From NCBI RefSeq assembly GCF_002278135.3, contig NZ_CP029425.2, forward strand, positions 3,262,001 through 3,326,000: DNA of 64,000 nt. Direction: 5' to 3'. The notes under the pieces are model-generated. The model saw only the letters and a program-made list of their open reading frames with translations. It was not told where the DNA came from and did no database searches. Both the position numbers and the translations under genes were made by a program. The DNA is from Bradyrhizobium ottawaense (lineage in GTDB: Bacteria > Pseudomonadota > Alphaproteobacteria > Rhizobiales > Xanthobacteraceae). Shown here in pieces: positions 47,612-56,227 of the stretch (position 1 is its first letter; each line of letters begins with the position of its first letter).

Positions 47612-48292
47612 ATGAAGAAGTCGACCAAGCTCGCCAACAAGTCGGCACAGGGCGCGGAGCCTGCGTCAGCCCGCCGAGAGGTGCCTGCATCGAACCGTGC
47701 TGCGCGCGCGCAGGAGCGGCGCGCGGCGATCGTGGACGCCGCGATGGAGGAGTTCATCGCCCGCGGTTTTGCCGCAACGCGCCTCGACGACATTGCCAAA
47801 CGCGCCGGCGTCGCCAAGGGCACGATCTACCTGCACTTCAAGGACAAGGAATCGATGTTCGAGGAGCTGGTGCGCGTCGTGATCGTGCCGGTCGTGGCGC
47901 GGCTGACCGCGCTGCCGCCGCCGACGGGCTCGGTGCGCGACCTCGTCGAGGCCTTTGCCAGCAATTTCCTGAAAGAGGTCATCGGCACCAGGCGGGGTGA
48001 TCTGGTACGCCTGATTGTGGCGGAGGGCCCGCGCTTTCCGTCCGTCGCCGACTTTTACTACCGCGAGGTCGTCTCGCGCGGGATCGCCGCGATGCGCACG
48101 CTGATCGAGCTCGGCATCGCCCGCGGCGAGATCCGGGAGAAGGACCTCGCGCGCTATCCGCAGATCCTGGTCGCGCCCGCGATGATTGCGGTGATCTGGC
48201 AAAGCCTGTTTGCGCGGCACGCGCCGCTCGACGCGCAGGACATGCTGCGCGTTCATCTCGATTTGATTTTTGGCGAACGGAGGACGACATGA
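47612..48292 (+). CDS. TetR family regulator of the HlyD-ABC operon
   Basis: The 226-residue protein has a Lys/Ala-rich 25-residue lead, then a TetR HTH ('GFAATRLDDIAKRAGVAKGT' then 'IYLHFKDKESMFEELV'). No Shine-Dalgarno precedes the ATG, and the operator lies only 12 bp upstream, so translation may be leaderless or the true start may be later. Its stop overlaps the hlyD start (ATGA). It probably represses this operon until an effluxed compound binds. The order TetR-HlyD-ATPase-permease resembles ybhR/ybhGFS. Confidence 0.93.
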   Translation: MKKSTKLANKSAQGAEPASARREVPASNRAARAQERRAAIVDAAMEEFIARGFAATRLDDIAKRAGVAKGTIYLHFKDKESMFEELVRVVIVPVVARLTALPPPTGSVRDLVEAFASNFLKEVIGTRRGDLVRLIVAEGPRFPSVADFYYREVVSRGIAAMRTLIELGIARGEIREKDLARYPQILVAPAMIAVIWQSLFARHAPLDAQDMLRVHLDLIFGERRTT

Positions 48293-49206
48293 CGTCGTCA
48301 CGAACCATCTCTCACCTCATCCTGAGGAGCGCGGAACGCGCGTCTCGAAGGATGCAGGCCCGGCTGTGGCTTCCCGCCCTTCGAGACGCCGCTTCGCGGC
48401 TCCTCAGGGTGAGGGATCGACAGCCGAATCTGCCGCGCCTCTGTGCGATCGCGGTTCTGGCACTCGCCACCGGTCTCGCCGGGTGCAACGAGAAGCGTGA
48501 TCCCGGCTTCCAGGGCTGGGTCGAGGCCGACATGATCTTCGTCAGCCCGGACGAAGCGGGGCGGGTGACGAAGCTCAATGTCCGCGAGGGCGACGAGGTC
48601 AAGGTCGGCGATGCCCTTTATTCCGTCGACGACGACCTTCAGCTTGCCGATCTCAATCAGCAAAAGGCGACGCTCGCCAACGCACAACAGACCTATGACC
48701 GCGCGGCCTCGCTGAGCAAGACCGGCTCCGGCACGCAGGCCAATCTCGATTCGGCCGTGTCTGCCTTGCGCGTCGCGGAAGCGCGGGTGGCGACGTCGGA
48801 GACGCGGATGGCGCGGCGCAAGGGCTTTGCGCCCGTTGCCGGCACCATCCAGCAGATCTATTTCCGCGAGGGCGAGATGGTAGCGGCGCAGCGCCCGGTG
48901 CTGTCGATCATGCCGCCCGGCAACATGAAGCTGCGCTTCTTCGTGCCAGAGACCGCGCTGCCGAAGCTTGCGATCGGCGACACGGTGCGGATCGGCTGCG
49001 ACAATTGCGCGGCCGATCTCACCGCAAAGATCTACTTCATTGCGACCTCGGCCGAATACACCCCGCCTGTCATCTACAGCCTCGATGAGCGCAACAAGCT
49101 GGTCTATTTGATCCAGGCGCGGCCGTCGCGCCCCGACGCGCTGCGGGTCGGACAGCCGATCGACGTCTATCTCAATCCGAAGACACCGGTGGCGGACAAG
49201 CGATGA
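48289..49206 (+). CDS. HlyD family membrane-fusion lipoprotein
   Basis: The 305-residue adaptor has a lipobox ('LATGLAGC') near residue 65, a biotinyl-lipoyl-like segment ('VSPDEAGRVTKLNVREGDEV'), a coiled-coil hairpin and a beta-barrel ('GFAPVAGTIQQIYFREGEMV'). The first about 40 residues, between ATG and the hydrophobic signal, are encoded by a repeat element (48314-48414). ATG has GGAGG and overlaps the TetR stop; a GTG at 48409 would skip the repeat and start the natural signal but has a poor ribosome-binding site. It links the inner-membrane ABC pump to an outer channel. Confidence 0.9.
   Translation: MTSSRTISHLILRSAERASRRMQARLWLPALRDAASRLLRVRDRQPNLPRLCAIAVLALATGLAGCNEKRDPGFQGWVEADMIFVSPDEAGRVTKLNVREGDEVKVGDALYSVDDDLQLADLNQQKATLANAQQTYDRAASLSKTGSGTQANLDSAVSALRVAEARVATSETRMARRKGFAPVAGTIQQIYFREGEMVAAQRPVLSIMPPGNMKLRFFVPETALPKLAIGDTVRIGCDNCAADLTAKIYFIATSAEYTPPVIYSLDERNKLVYLIQARPSRPDALRVGQPIDVYLNPKTPVADKR
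48314..48414. repeat. Palindromic repeat inside the 5' end of the HlyD gene
   Basis: A roughly 100-bp element with outer arms CTCATCCTGAGGAGC (48316) and GCTCCTCAGGGTGAG, and inner arms CGTCTCGAAGG and CCTTCGAGACG. It is of the intergenic type common in Bradyrhizobium but here lies wholly inside an open reading frame, in frame with the protein. Confidence 0.8.
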
Positions 49207-50135
49207 ATGGCGAGAGCGGCATCGCGATCGACGTCAAGGGCCTGACCAAATCGTTCGGCGGCCGCGAGGTCGTGCACGATCTGTCGATGCAGGTGAAGCG
49301 CGGCTCGATCTACGGCTTCCTCGGGCCCAACGGCTCGGGCAAGACCACGACCATCCGTATCCTCTGCGGTCTCCTCACCCCGGATAGCGGCGAGGGCACC
49401 TGTCTCGGCTACGACATCCGCCGCGATGCCGAAAAGATCAAGCGCCAGGTCGGCTATATGACCCAGCGCTTCAGCCTTTATCAGGATCTTTCGGTGCGCG
49501 AGAATCTCGAATTCGTCGCGCGGCTCTATGGCTTGGCCGATGCGCGCGGGGCAGCGCGCGACATGATCAAGCGGCTCGGGCTCTCGGGACGCGAGGAGCA
49601 GCTTGCGGGCGAGCTTTCCGGCGGCTGGAAGCAGCGGCTGGCGCTGGGTGCCTGCACGCTGCCCAGTCCGAAACTGTTGCTGCTGGACGAGCCGACCGCC
49701 GGCGTCGATCCCAAGGCGCGGCGTGACTTCTGGAACGAGATCCACGCGCTTGCCGCCGAGGGCCTCACCGTGCTGGTCTCGACCCATTATATGGACGAGG
49801 CCGAGCGCTGCCACGAGATCGCCTACATCGCCTACGGCCATCTGCTGGTGCACGGCACCGTGGAGGAGGTGATCGCGAAATCCGCGCTGACGACCTACAC
49901 CGTGACGGGCGAAGACCTGAACGAGCTCGCGGCCGAGCTCACCGGCAAGCCCGGCGTGGATATGGTGGCGCCGTTCGGCACCTCGCTGCACGTTTCGGGG
50001 CGGGACGTTGCCGCGCTCAAAGCCAGCATTGCGCCGTGGCGCGAGCGAAGCGGCCTGCACTGGCAGAGGTCGCATCCCTCACTGGAAGACGTGTTCATCG
50101 AACTGATGGGGCGCTCCAAGGACAATTTCCAATGA
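49203..50135 (+). CDS. ABC exporter ATP-binding protein
   Basis: The 310-residue ATPase has Walker A 'GPNGSGKTTT', signature 'ELSGGWKQRLALG', Walker B 'LLLLDEPTAGVDP' and the H-loop 'STHYMDEAERC'. It resembles half of YbhF or a DrrA-type exporter ATPase. Its start overlaps the hlyD stop by 4 nt. Confidence 0.95.
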   Translation: MNGESGIAIDVKGLTKSFGGREVVHDLSMQVKRGSIYGFLGPNGSGKTTTIRILCGLLTPDSGEGTCLGYDIRRDAEKIKRQVGYMTQRFSLYQDLSVRENLEFVARLYGLADARGAARDMIKRLGLSGREEQLAGELSGGWKQRLALGACTLPSPKLLLLDEPTAGVDPKARRDFWNEIHALAAEGLTVLVSTHYMDEAERCHEIAYIAYGHLLVHGTVEEVIAKSALTTYTVTGEDLNELAAELTGKPGVDMVAPFGTSLHVSGRDVAALKASIAPWRERSGLHWQRSHPSLEDVFIELMGRSKDNFQ

Positions 50136-51295
50136 GTGCCGTCGATCATCCCGCACCACAGCACGAAATCCGCGAGCGCTTCGGCTTCCTGCGGCGCTCC
50201 TATGCGATGCTGATCAAGGAGTTCATCCAGCTGAGGCGCGACCGCGTCTCGTTCGCGATGATCGTGATGCTGCCGGTGATGCAGCTGATGCTGTTCGGCT
50301 ATGCCATCAACACCACGCCGCATCATCTGCCGAGCGCGGTGCTGCTCCAGGAGGACTCCGATCTCGCCCGCTCGATCCTGAAAGCTCTGGAGAACACTGC
50401 CTATTTCCGCTTCCTTTACGAGGTGCACGATGTCGAGGATTTCGACAATCTGCTGAAATCCGGCAAGGTGCTGTTCGGTGTCGAGATCCCGCGCGGCTTC
50501 GAGCGCGCGGTGCGGCGCGGCGACAGACCGGCGCTGCTGGTTGCGGCCGATGCCACCGACCCGGTGGCGGCGAGCGCGGCGATCGGCTCGCTCGGCATGG
50601 TCGTGCAGACCGCGCTCAAGCATGATCTCTACATCGGCGATCCCCCGGAGATGCCGTTCGAGATCCGCGCGCATGCCCGCTATAATCCGGCCGCGGCCTC
50701 CAGCCTCAACATCGTGCCGGGCCTGGTCGGCACCATCCTCACCATGACCATGCTGATCTTCACCGCGCTGTCGGTCACGCGCGAGGTCGAGCGCGGCACC
50801 ATGGAGAGCCTGCTGTCGATGCCGATCAAGCCGGTCGAGGTGATGTTCGGCAAGATCGTGCCTTACGTGCTCGTCGGCTTCGTGCAGGCGTTTCTCATCA
50901 TCGGCATCGGGGTTGGCCTGTTCGGCGTCCCCGTGCTCGGCAATCTGTTCCTGCTGGCACTGCTCTCGACGCTGTTCATCACCACCAATTTGTCGATCGG
51001 CTACACCATCTCGACCGTGGTGCAGAACCAGCTCCAGGCCATGCAGATGTCGATGATGTTCTTCCTGCCGAGCATTCTGCTGTCCGGATTCATGTTTCCC
51101 TTCGCGGGCATGCCGACCTGGGCGCAATATCTCGGCGAATGCCTGCCGCTGACGCATTACCTTCGCATCGTCCGCGCCATCATGCTGAAGGGCGCGACCA
51201 TGCAGAATCTGCATTTCGACGCCCTGGCACTGGCGATCCTGATGGCGCTCGCCATGACCATCGCCGTGACGCGCTTCCGCCGCACGCTGGATTGA
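50132..51295 (+). CDS. ABC-2 type exporter permease
   Basis: The 387-residue permease has one N-terminal helix ('SFAMIVMLPVMQLMLFGYAI'), a large periplasmic loop and five C-terminal helices with 'VTREVERGTMESLLSMPIKP' and 'SIGYTISTVVQNQLQAMQMS', matching ABC2_membrane_3 (YbhS/YhhJ) exporters. ATG at 50132 overlaps the ATPase stop (ATGA); the frame upstream lies inside the ATPase gene. It ends the efflux operon. Likely exports hydrophobic or cationic compounds; substrate unknown. Confidence 0.94.
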   Translation: MSAVDHPAPQHEIRERFGFLRRSYAMLIKEFIQLRRDRVSFAMIVMLPVMQLMLFGYAINTTPHHLPSAVLLQEDSDLARSILKALENTAYFRFLYEVHDVEDFDNLLKSGKVLFGVEIPRGFERAVRRGDRPALLVAADATDPVAASAAIGSLGMVVQTALKHDLYIGDPPEMPFEIRAHARYNPAAASSLNIVPGLVGTILTMTMLIFTALSVTREVERGTMESLLSMPIKPVEVMFGKIVPYVLVGFVQAFLIIGIGVGLFGVPVLGNLFLLALLSTLFITTNLSIGYTISTVVQNQLQAMQMSMMFFLPSILLSGFMFPFAGMPTWAQYLGECLPLTHYLRIVRAIMLKGATMQNLHFDALALAILMALAMTIAVTRFRRTLD

Positions 51296-51324
51296 GGCAC
51301 AATACCCCGGAATCGAGGGGCGGA

Positions 51325-52632
51325 ATGGTCAGATTTGCCAGCAGGAGGACACGGCAGCACGCCGTGCTATCGGAGGATTTCGAGCGCGAGCTGACACGCG
51401 AAGTGCTTCGCACCGAGCTGCTCCGGGTGCGGGCGCTGATCATGACGGGCTGCGTCATGATGGTGCTGCTCACCGCGATCTATTTGATCGACCCCAGTGT
51501 GGTGAACCGGGTGTGGCGCGGAACGGAAGGGCTTGTCGAGGTCTACGGCCTGCTCGGCGGCTTCATCCTGTTCGAGGTTTGGGTCCACACCCAGATCAGG
51601 AAGAACCTCCGGCTCGATCGCGATCTGCCGGTGATCCGGCGCTATATCGGCACGCTGATCGAGACTTCGCTGCCAACGGTGATCCTGATCCTGCAAACCC
51701 GCACCATGGGTGCGAGCCAGGCGCTCGGTTTCGCCGTGCCGCTGATGTACTTCATCTTCGTCATCCTCTCGACCTTGCGGCTCGACTTCTGGCTCTCTGC
51801 GTTCACAGGCTTCGTCGCCGCAGCCGGGCTTCTGTCCGTCGCGCTGCTCTACAACGCGGCCGACGAGGCCGGCGAGCCCCTGATCTATTTCCACGCTGTG
51901 CGCAGCATCGTCATCCTGATCTGTGGCGCGCTGGCGGGCGCGGTCGGCGCTCAGCTGCGCCGCCAGTTCGCCGCGAGCATCGCGGCGGCGACCGCACGCG
52001 ACCGGGTGACGAACCTGTTCGGCCAGCACGTCTCTCCGCAGGTGGTGGAGCGGCTGATGGCGGCGGGAACCAGCGGTGGCGGCGACGTCCGCCGCGTCGC
52101 TGTGATGTTCGTCGATTTCCGCGGCTTCACGGCGGGCGCGCAGTCGCGCACCCCACAGGAGGTGGTCGACCGGCTCGATGGCGCCTTTGCGGTGCTGGTC
52201 GACGTCCTCGATCGCCACGGCGGTATCGTGAACAAGTTTCTCGGCGATGGCTTTCTCGCGCTGTTCGGCGCGCCGCTGGAAGCCTCCGACGCCGCGCATC
52301 GCGCGGTTGCCGCAGGCCGCGAGATGCTGAGTGCGATGGACCGCATCAACGCACAGACGAGCTGGCCGCTGCGCATCGGCATCGGCATTCATTTCGGCGA
52401 GGTCGTCGCCGGCAATATCGGCTCGCCCCGGCGCAAGGAGTACACGGTGATCGGTGACACCGTGAACTTCGCATCGCGCCTGGAGGCGCTGAACAAGGAG
52501 TTCGGCTCGCAACTGCTGATTTCAGCGACCGTGCGCGAGGCGCTGGGCAACGATGGTGACGATGCCGTTGCGCTCGGCGAGGTCGAGGTGCGCGGCTATG
52601 AGCGGAAGGTGGCGGTGTTTCAGCTCGGCTGA
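51325..52632 (+). CDS. Membrane-anchored class III adenylate/guanylate cyclase
   Basis: The 435-residue protein has five to six membrane helices (about 35-210) and a C-terminal cyclase domain (about 255-435) with metal-binding Asp264 ('FVDFRGF') and Asp308 ('FLGDGFLALFG'), and 'GSPRRKEYTVIGDTVNFASR'. It would make cAMP or cGMP in the cytosol. ATG at 51325 follows GAGGGGCGGA. The upstream open frame lies inside the permease gene. Relevant to the CRP-type site at 3533. Confidence 0.94.
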   Translation: MVRFASRRTRQHAVLSEDFERELTREVLRTELLRVRALIMTGCVMMVLLTAIYLIDPSVVNRVWRGTEGLVEVYGLLGGFILFEVWVHTQIRKNLRLDRDLPVIRRYIGTLIETSLPTVILILQTRTMGASQALGFAVPLMYFIFVILSTLRLDFWLSAFTGFVAAAGLLSVALLYNAADEAGEPLIYFHAVRSIVILICGALAGAVGAQLRRQFAASIAAATARDRVTNLFGQHVSPQVVERLMAAGTSGGGDVRRVAVMFVDFRGFTAGAQSRTPQEVVDRLDGAFAVLVDVLDRHGGIVNKFLGDGFLALFGAPLEASDAAHRAVAAGREMLSAMDRINAQTSWPLRIGIGIHFGEVVAGNIGSPRRKEYTVIGDTVNFASRLEALNKEFGSQLLISATVREALGNDGDDAVALGEVEVRGYERKVAVFQLG

Positions 52633-52815
52633 GGGGCCTTCAAATGTGAGTCGCGTTTCGTGGAAGCGAGCCGCGGTTCGTTGAAGGCTTCTAGAATCTC
52701 TTCCGCGATTGCTCCGATTGCTCCGAATTTTGGGGCATGACGAGCGATGTCGCCGGCCTATAGACTGCCGCCCGATGCGGCCGGTCGCGGCCGCAATTTG
52801 CATGAGGAAGTGACG

Positions 52816-53730
52816 ATGCAGCGCCGCTACATCACCGTCGACGTGTTCACCGACCGCGCCTTCGGCGGCAACCAGCTCGCCGTGGTGCTCGACGCCGGCG
52901 GGCTCACGACGGCGCAGATGCAGAGGATCGCGACCGAGTTCAACTATTCCGAGACCACCTTCGTGCTGCCGCCGCGTGACAAGGCCAACGATGCCGAGGT
53001 GCGTATCTTCACCCCGGTCCGGGAGATGCCCTTTGCGGGCCATCCCAATATCGGGACCTCCTTCGTGCTGGCGAGCCTCGCCAAGGAGCCGAAGCCGCGC
53101 CTGCTATTCGAGGAGAAGGCCGGGCTCGTGCCGGTCGATATTTTTCGCGAGCAGGGACGGGTGGTCAGCACCGAGCTCACCGCGCCGCAGCCGCTGTCAC
53201 GGCTTGCGCAGCTTTCTGCCGAAGACGTCGCGGCCTGCATCTCCCTGAGCGCCGATGACATCAGGACCGATCGCCATGCGCCGCAGGTCGTCGGCGTCGG
53301 AACGCCCTTCGTGGTGGCGGAAGTACGTTCGCGCGATGCGCTGAAGCGGGCCAGGTCCGACGCGGCGGCCTTCGGCAGGCTCTTGCCGCGCGACGGTGCA
53401 GTCTCGGTGTGGTTCTATACGCGCGATGTGCCCGCGGCGGAGGCGCCTAGCGAGATCCAGGCGCGGATGTTCATGCGCGGCGCCGGCGGCTACGCTGAGG
53501 ATCCCGCCACCGGCAGCGCCACGGTTGCCGCGGCCGCACTGTTCGCCGATCTCGATCCCGTGCGCGATGGCGAGCTCAAGCTCACGGTCGGCCAGGGCTT
53601 TGACATGGGCCGGCCGAGCCTGCTGCTGACGCGCCTGCGCAAGCAGGACGGCAAGATCATCTCCGCCCATGTCGGCGGCAGCTGCGTGCAAATGATGGAG
53701 GGGACGTTCAAGCTGGCAGGGGAGGGATAG
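52816..53730 (+). CDS. PhzF family isomerase-like protein
   Basis: The 304-residue protein has the PhzF fold: 'YITVDVFTDRAFGGNQLAVV', 'EFNYSETTFVLPP' with the catalytic Glu46, 'REMPFAGHPNIGTSFVLA', and the second half 'GAGGYAEDPATGSATVAAA'. Family members catalyse isomerisations or epimerisations; phenazine synthesis is unlikely without other phz genes. ATG at 52816 follows GAGGAAG. Single gene. Confidence 0.93.
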   Translation: MQRRYITVDVFTDRAFGGNQLAVVLDAGGLTTAQMQRIATEFNYSETTFVLPPRDKANDAEVRIFTPVREMPFAGHPNIGTSFVLASLAKEPKPRLLFEEKAGLVPVDIFREQGRVVSTELTAPQPLSRLAQLSAEDVAACISLSADDIRTDRHAPQVVGVGTPFVVAEVRSRDALKRARSDAAAFGRLLPRDGAVSVWFYTRDVPAAEAPSEIQARMFMRGAGGYAEDPATGSATVAAAALFADLDPVRDGELKLTVGQGFDMGRPSLLLTRLRKQDGKIISAHVGGSCVQMMEGTFKLAGEG

Positions 53731-53862
53731 GAACCATCATCCCCGCGCAATGGCGAAGCCGTTGTCGCTGGAGATGCGAGCCCTTGCGAGCCTCGAAGGA
53801 TGCGCGGCCGAGGTGCAACCTGGGGCACGCCGTCGTGGTTTCGTTCCCCGCCCGAGCTCCGG

Positions 53863-54324
53863 CTACACCTGCCGTCCCGCCAAATTCTTCACCGCAACCC
53901 CATCGCGCTCCTCGATGATCTCCGCGATCATTTGGCGGTGGCAATGCGTGTGATCCCTCTCGTAGCAGAGCAGGCAGACGGGGCCGGCCTTCTTCACCAG
54001 CGCCGAGAGCTCGTCCATCGCCTCTTTGGCCTCGGGCGCCTTGAGGTGCTTTGAGAAGATCTTCTCCAGCACATCGTACTGACCGCTGCGTGCGGCGAGC
54101 CGGCCTTCCTTCGGCGTGCCGAGCGCGGCGAGGTGGACATAGGCGATACCACGTTCGTCGAGCCCTGCCGAAAGCTGCTTCTTGGAAAAGCCCGGCCGGC
54201 GCGAGGATGTCACCGCGCGCACGTCGACCACGAGCTTGACGCCGGCCTCTACCAGCTCATCCAGCACCGCCTTGGGCGGCGTCTGCTCATAGCCGATGGT
54301 GAACAGCTTTTTCGCCTTTGCCAT
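53863..54324 (-). CDS. DUF488 family protein
   Basis: The 153-residue cytosolic protein has the DUF488 pattern: 'TIGYEQTPPKAVLDELVEAG', 'VVDVRAVTSSRRPGFSKKQL', 'CLLCYERDHTHCHRQMIAE'. It may be a small metal- or nucleotide-binding protein of unknown function. It lies 8 nt downstream of the DUF72 gene; the two families often occur together. Confidence 0.92.
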   Translation of the reverse strand: MAKAKKLFTIGYEQTPPKAVLDELVEAGVKLVVDVRAVTSSRRPGFSKKQLSAGLDERGIAYVHLAALGTPKEGRLAARSGQYDVLEKIFSKHLKAPEAKEAMDELSALVKKAGPVCLLCYERDHTHCHRQMIAEIIEERDGVAVKNLAGRQV

Positions 54325-54332
54325 GGCGCACC

Positions 54333-55169
54333 TCAGCTCACCCTTGCGATCAGTTCCATGGCGCCGGCCGGTGCGCGCACCTTGCCCTCGTGGATGACGT
54401 AGGCGAACACGTCGCGTGGCTCCTTCTTTGGCTTGGCCTTGTCAACTTTGGGCAGGTCGTCCGGTTCACCGCCCGAAGCCCAGGCCTGAAGGCGCTCGGC
54501 CCAGGCATCGAGCTGCTTGGGCGGGTAGCAGGTCTTGATCTCGTCATTGCCCTTCTGCAGCCGGGCATAGACGAAATCACCGGCGACGTCGGCGATGGCG
54601 GGATATTTGCCGTGCTCGGCGAACACCACGGGCGTCTCGAACTCGCGGATCAGCGCCACGAAGTCCGGTGTGCAGAAGCTGTCGTGGCGGACCTCGACGA
54701 CGTGGCGCAGCGCGCGTCCCTCGAGCTTGCGCGGCAATAGCTCGAGGAACTTGCCGAAATCGGCGCCGTCGAATTTCTTGGTCGGCGCGAACTGCCACAG
54801 CACCGGCCCGAGACGGTCGCCGAGCTCCAGCACGCCGGAATCATAGAACCGCTTGATGGAATCGCCGGCTTCCGCCAGCACCCGGCGGTTGGTGGCGAAT
54901 CGCGGTCCCTTCACCGAGAACACGAAGCCGTCGGGCACCTCGCTCGCCCATTTGCGAAAGCTCTCCGGCTTCTGCGAGCCGTAATAGGTGCCGTTGATCT
55001 CGATCGAGGTCAGCTTCGAGGCCGCGTAGGACAGCTCCTTCGCCTGCGTCAGCTTCTCCGGATAGAACACGCCGCGCCACGGCTCGAACGTCCAGCCGCC
55101 GATGCCGATGAAGATGTTGCCTGACTTTTTGGACGCAGTTTTTGCTTTGGCCACGGAAGGATCTCGCAT
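54333..55169 (-). CDS. DUF72 (YecE-like) protein
   Basis: The 278-residue TIM-barrel-like protein matches DUF72: 'FIGIGGWTFEPWRGVFYPEK', 'TSIEINGTYYGSQKPESFRK', 'FSVKGPRFATNRR' and 'VLWQFAPTKKFD'. A GTG at 55154 is an alternative start. It is transcribed with DUF488. Function unknown; YecE-like proteins have been linked to iron-sulfur or nucleic-acid metabolism only tentatively. Confidence 0.93.
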   Translation of the reverse strand: MRDPSVAKAKTASKKSGNIFIGIGGWTFEPWRGVFYPEKLTQAKELSYAASKLTSIEINGTYYGSQKPESFRKWASEVPDGFVFSVKGPRFATNRRVLAEAGDSIKRFYDSGVLELGDRLGPVLWQFAPTKKFDGADFGKFLELLPRKLEGRALRHVVEVRHDSFCTPDFVALIREFETPVVFAEHGKYPAIADVAGDFVYARLQKGNDEIKTCYPPKQLDAWAERLQAWASGGEPDDLPKVDKAKPKKEPRDVFAYVIHEGKVRAPAGAMELIARVS

Positions 55170-55273
55170 CGACGTGGAGGGGATGCCGTCATCCTAGTCA
55201 AACCAGTTGTGATTGGCCAGTTGCTGCGTCCCGTCTAAGGTCGCGGCAGGATCTGCGAAAAAGGAGAAAAAGG

Positions 55274-55654
55274 ATGCGGATGCTGATGGTGGGAGCGGCG
55301 CTCGTCATGATGACATCTGCTGCCATGATATCTCCAGTCATGGCGGATGACGACGATGCGAAGGGCGCGCAGAAGCTCGCCATGCAGGGCCGCGACGATT
55401 ACTGGCATTGCCTGGCGCGGGAATATTCGCGCGACAGCAATCGGGGAATGACGGAACAGGATTTTGGCCGCTCGGTCGCGGGCGCCTGTTCGTCGGAGCG
55501 GCAATATTACCGAGTGGCGCTGCTCGACTATCTCACCACGCAGTACCCGAGCATCGATGCCGGCGCCCATCTCGCTACCGCGAACAGGGCAGTGGAGGCC
55601 GCGCAGAAGGACATCGTGACGGCCTTCGTCAAGCAGAGGCCGCCAGCGAAGTAG
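55274..55654 (+). CDS. Small secreted protein of unknown function
   Basis: The 126-residue product has a signal peptide (1-24, 'ISPVMA-DD'), an acidic start and a helical mature part with two Cys ('WHCLAREYS', 'AGACSSERQ'). ATG is preceded by AAGGAGAAAAAGG. It diverges from the DUF72 gene. Family not recognised; periplasmic. Confidence 0.75.
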   Translation: MRMLMVGAALVMMTSAAMISPVMADDDDAKGAQKLAMQGRDDYWHCLAREYSRDSNRGMTEQDFGRSVAGACSSERQYYRVALLDYLTTQYPSIDAGAHLATANRAVEAAQKDIVTAFVKQRPPAK

Positions 55655-55782
55655 GCAACGGCTAATAGCGAGCAGGGCAGAAGCCTGGACCGCCTCATCA
55701 GCCATTCGCCTCACGGCAGCCCTTCCGGCTCCGCGCGCATCCGTGATATCACGGGGCGTATCTGGAACGGGGATGGGTTTCC

Positions 55783-55986
55783 ATGGCGTCTGAGTCGGTA
55801 GGGGGCATTTTGGGCGTGATCGCTGCCGCGATCGTGCTTGCAGTCGCCGTCGTGTTCGGGCCGATTGGCCAGTACGGCAAGCCGCCTAAGCCGGCGAAAG
55901 TCGAGCCGGCGCCGGCTGCCGCACCCGCGGCTCCCGCCGCGCCGGCGCCGCGCGGGCCGATCATCCGGGAAGTGCCCAACCAATAA
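55783..55986 (+). CDS. Small membrane protein with Pro/Ala-rich tail, 67 aa
   Basis: One N-terminal membrane helix ('GILGVIAAAIVLAVAVVFG'), then a Pro/Ala-rich tail with a KPPKPAKVEP start. GGGGATGGG precedes the ATG. It could be a small inner-membrane protein. The frame shift to the following glycosyltransferase and the 240-bp gap argue against fusion. No family recognised. Confidence 0.55.
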   Translation: MASESVGGILGVIAAAIVLAVAVVFGPIGQYGKPPKPAKVEPAPAAAPAAPAAPAPRGPIIREVPNQ

Positions 55987-56227
55987 GGCACGAAAATCGT
56001 CCTTTTCGCCCCTTGCGAAGCGGTCTTGTCATTCCTATCTAGCTTTTAACGGCGCCGTTGAGCGAAAACTCCGGCGTTGGAACGACCTTGGAATAGCTTG
56101 GGCTCGCGCCGGATGTACGCGCGGCCCGCCGTTCCGGGGTCGTTGGCATTTTAGGGCCTCTTTTGGCCAAATTCCCTTGGAAACCCCGGCTTGGCAGCGC
56201 AGGACGCGGCGGATATACGCTGCCGTC

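Noticed and set aside
56048..56059. AACGGCGCCGTT palindrome before the GT2 gene
   Set aside because: A 12-bp GC-centred palindrome is expected by chance in this composition and no regulator is near.
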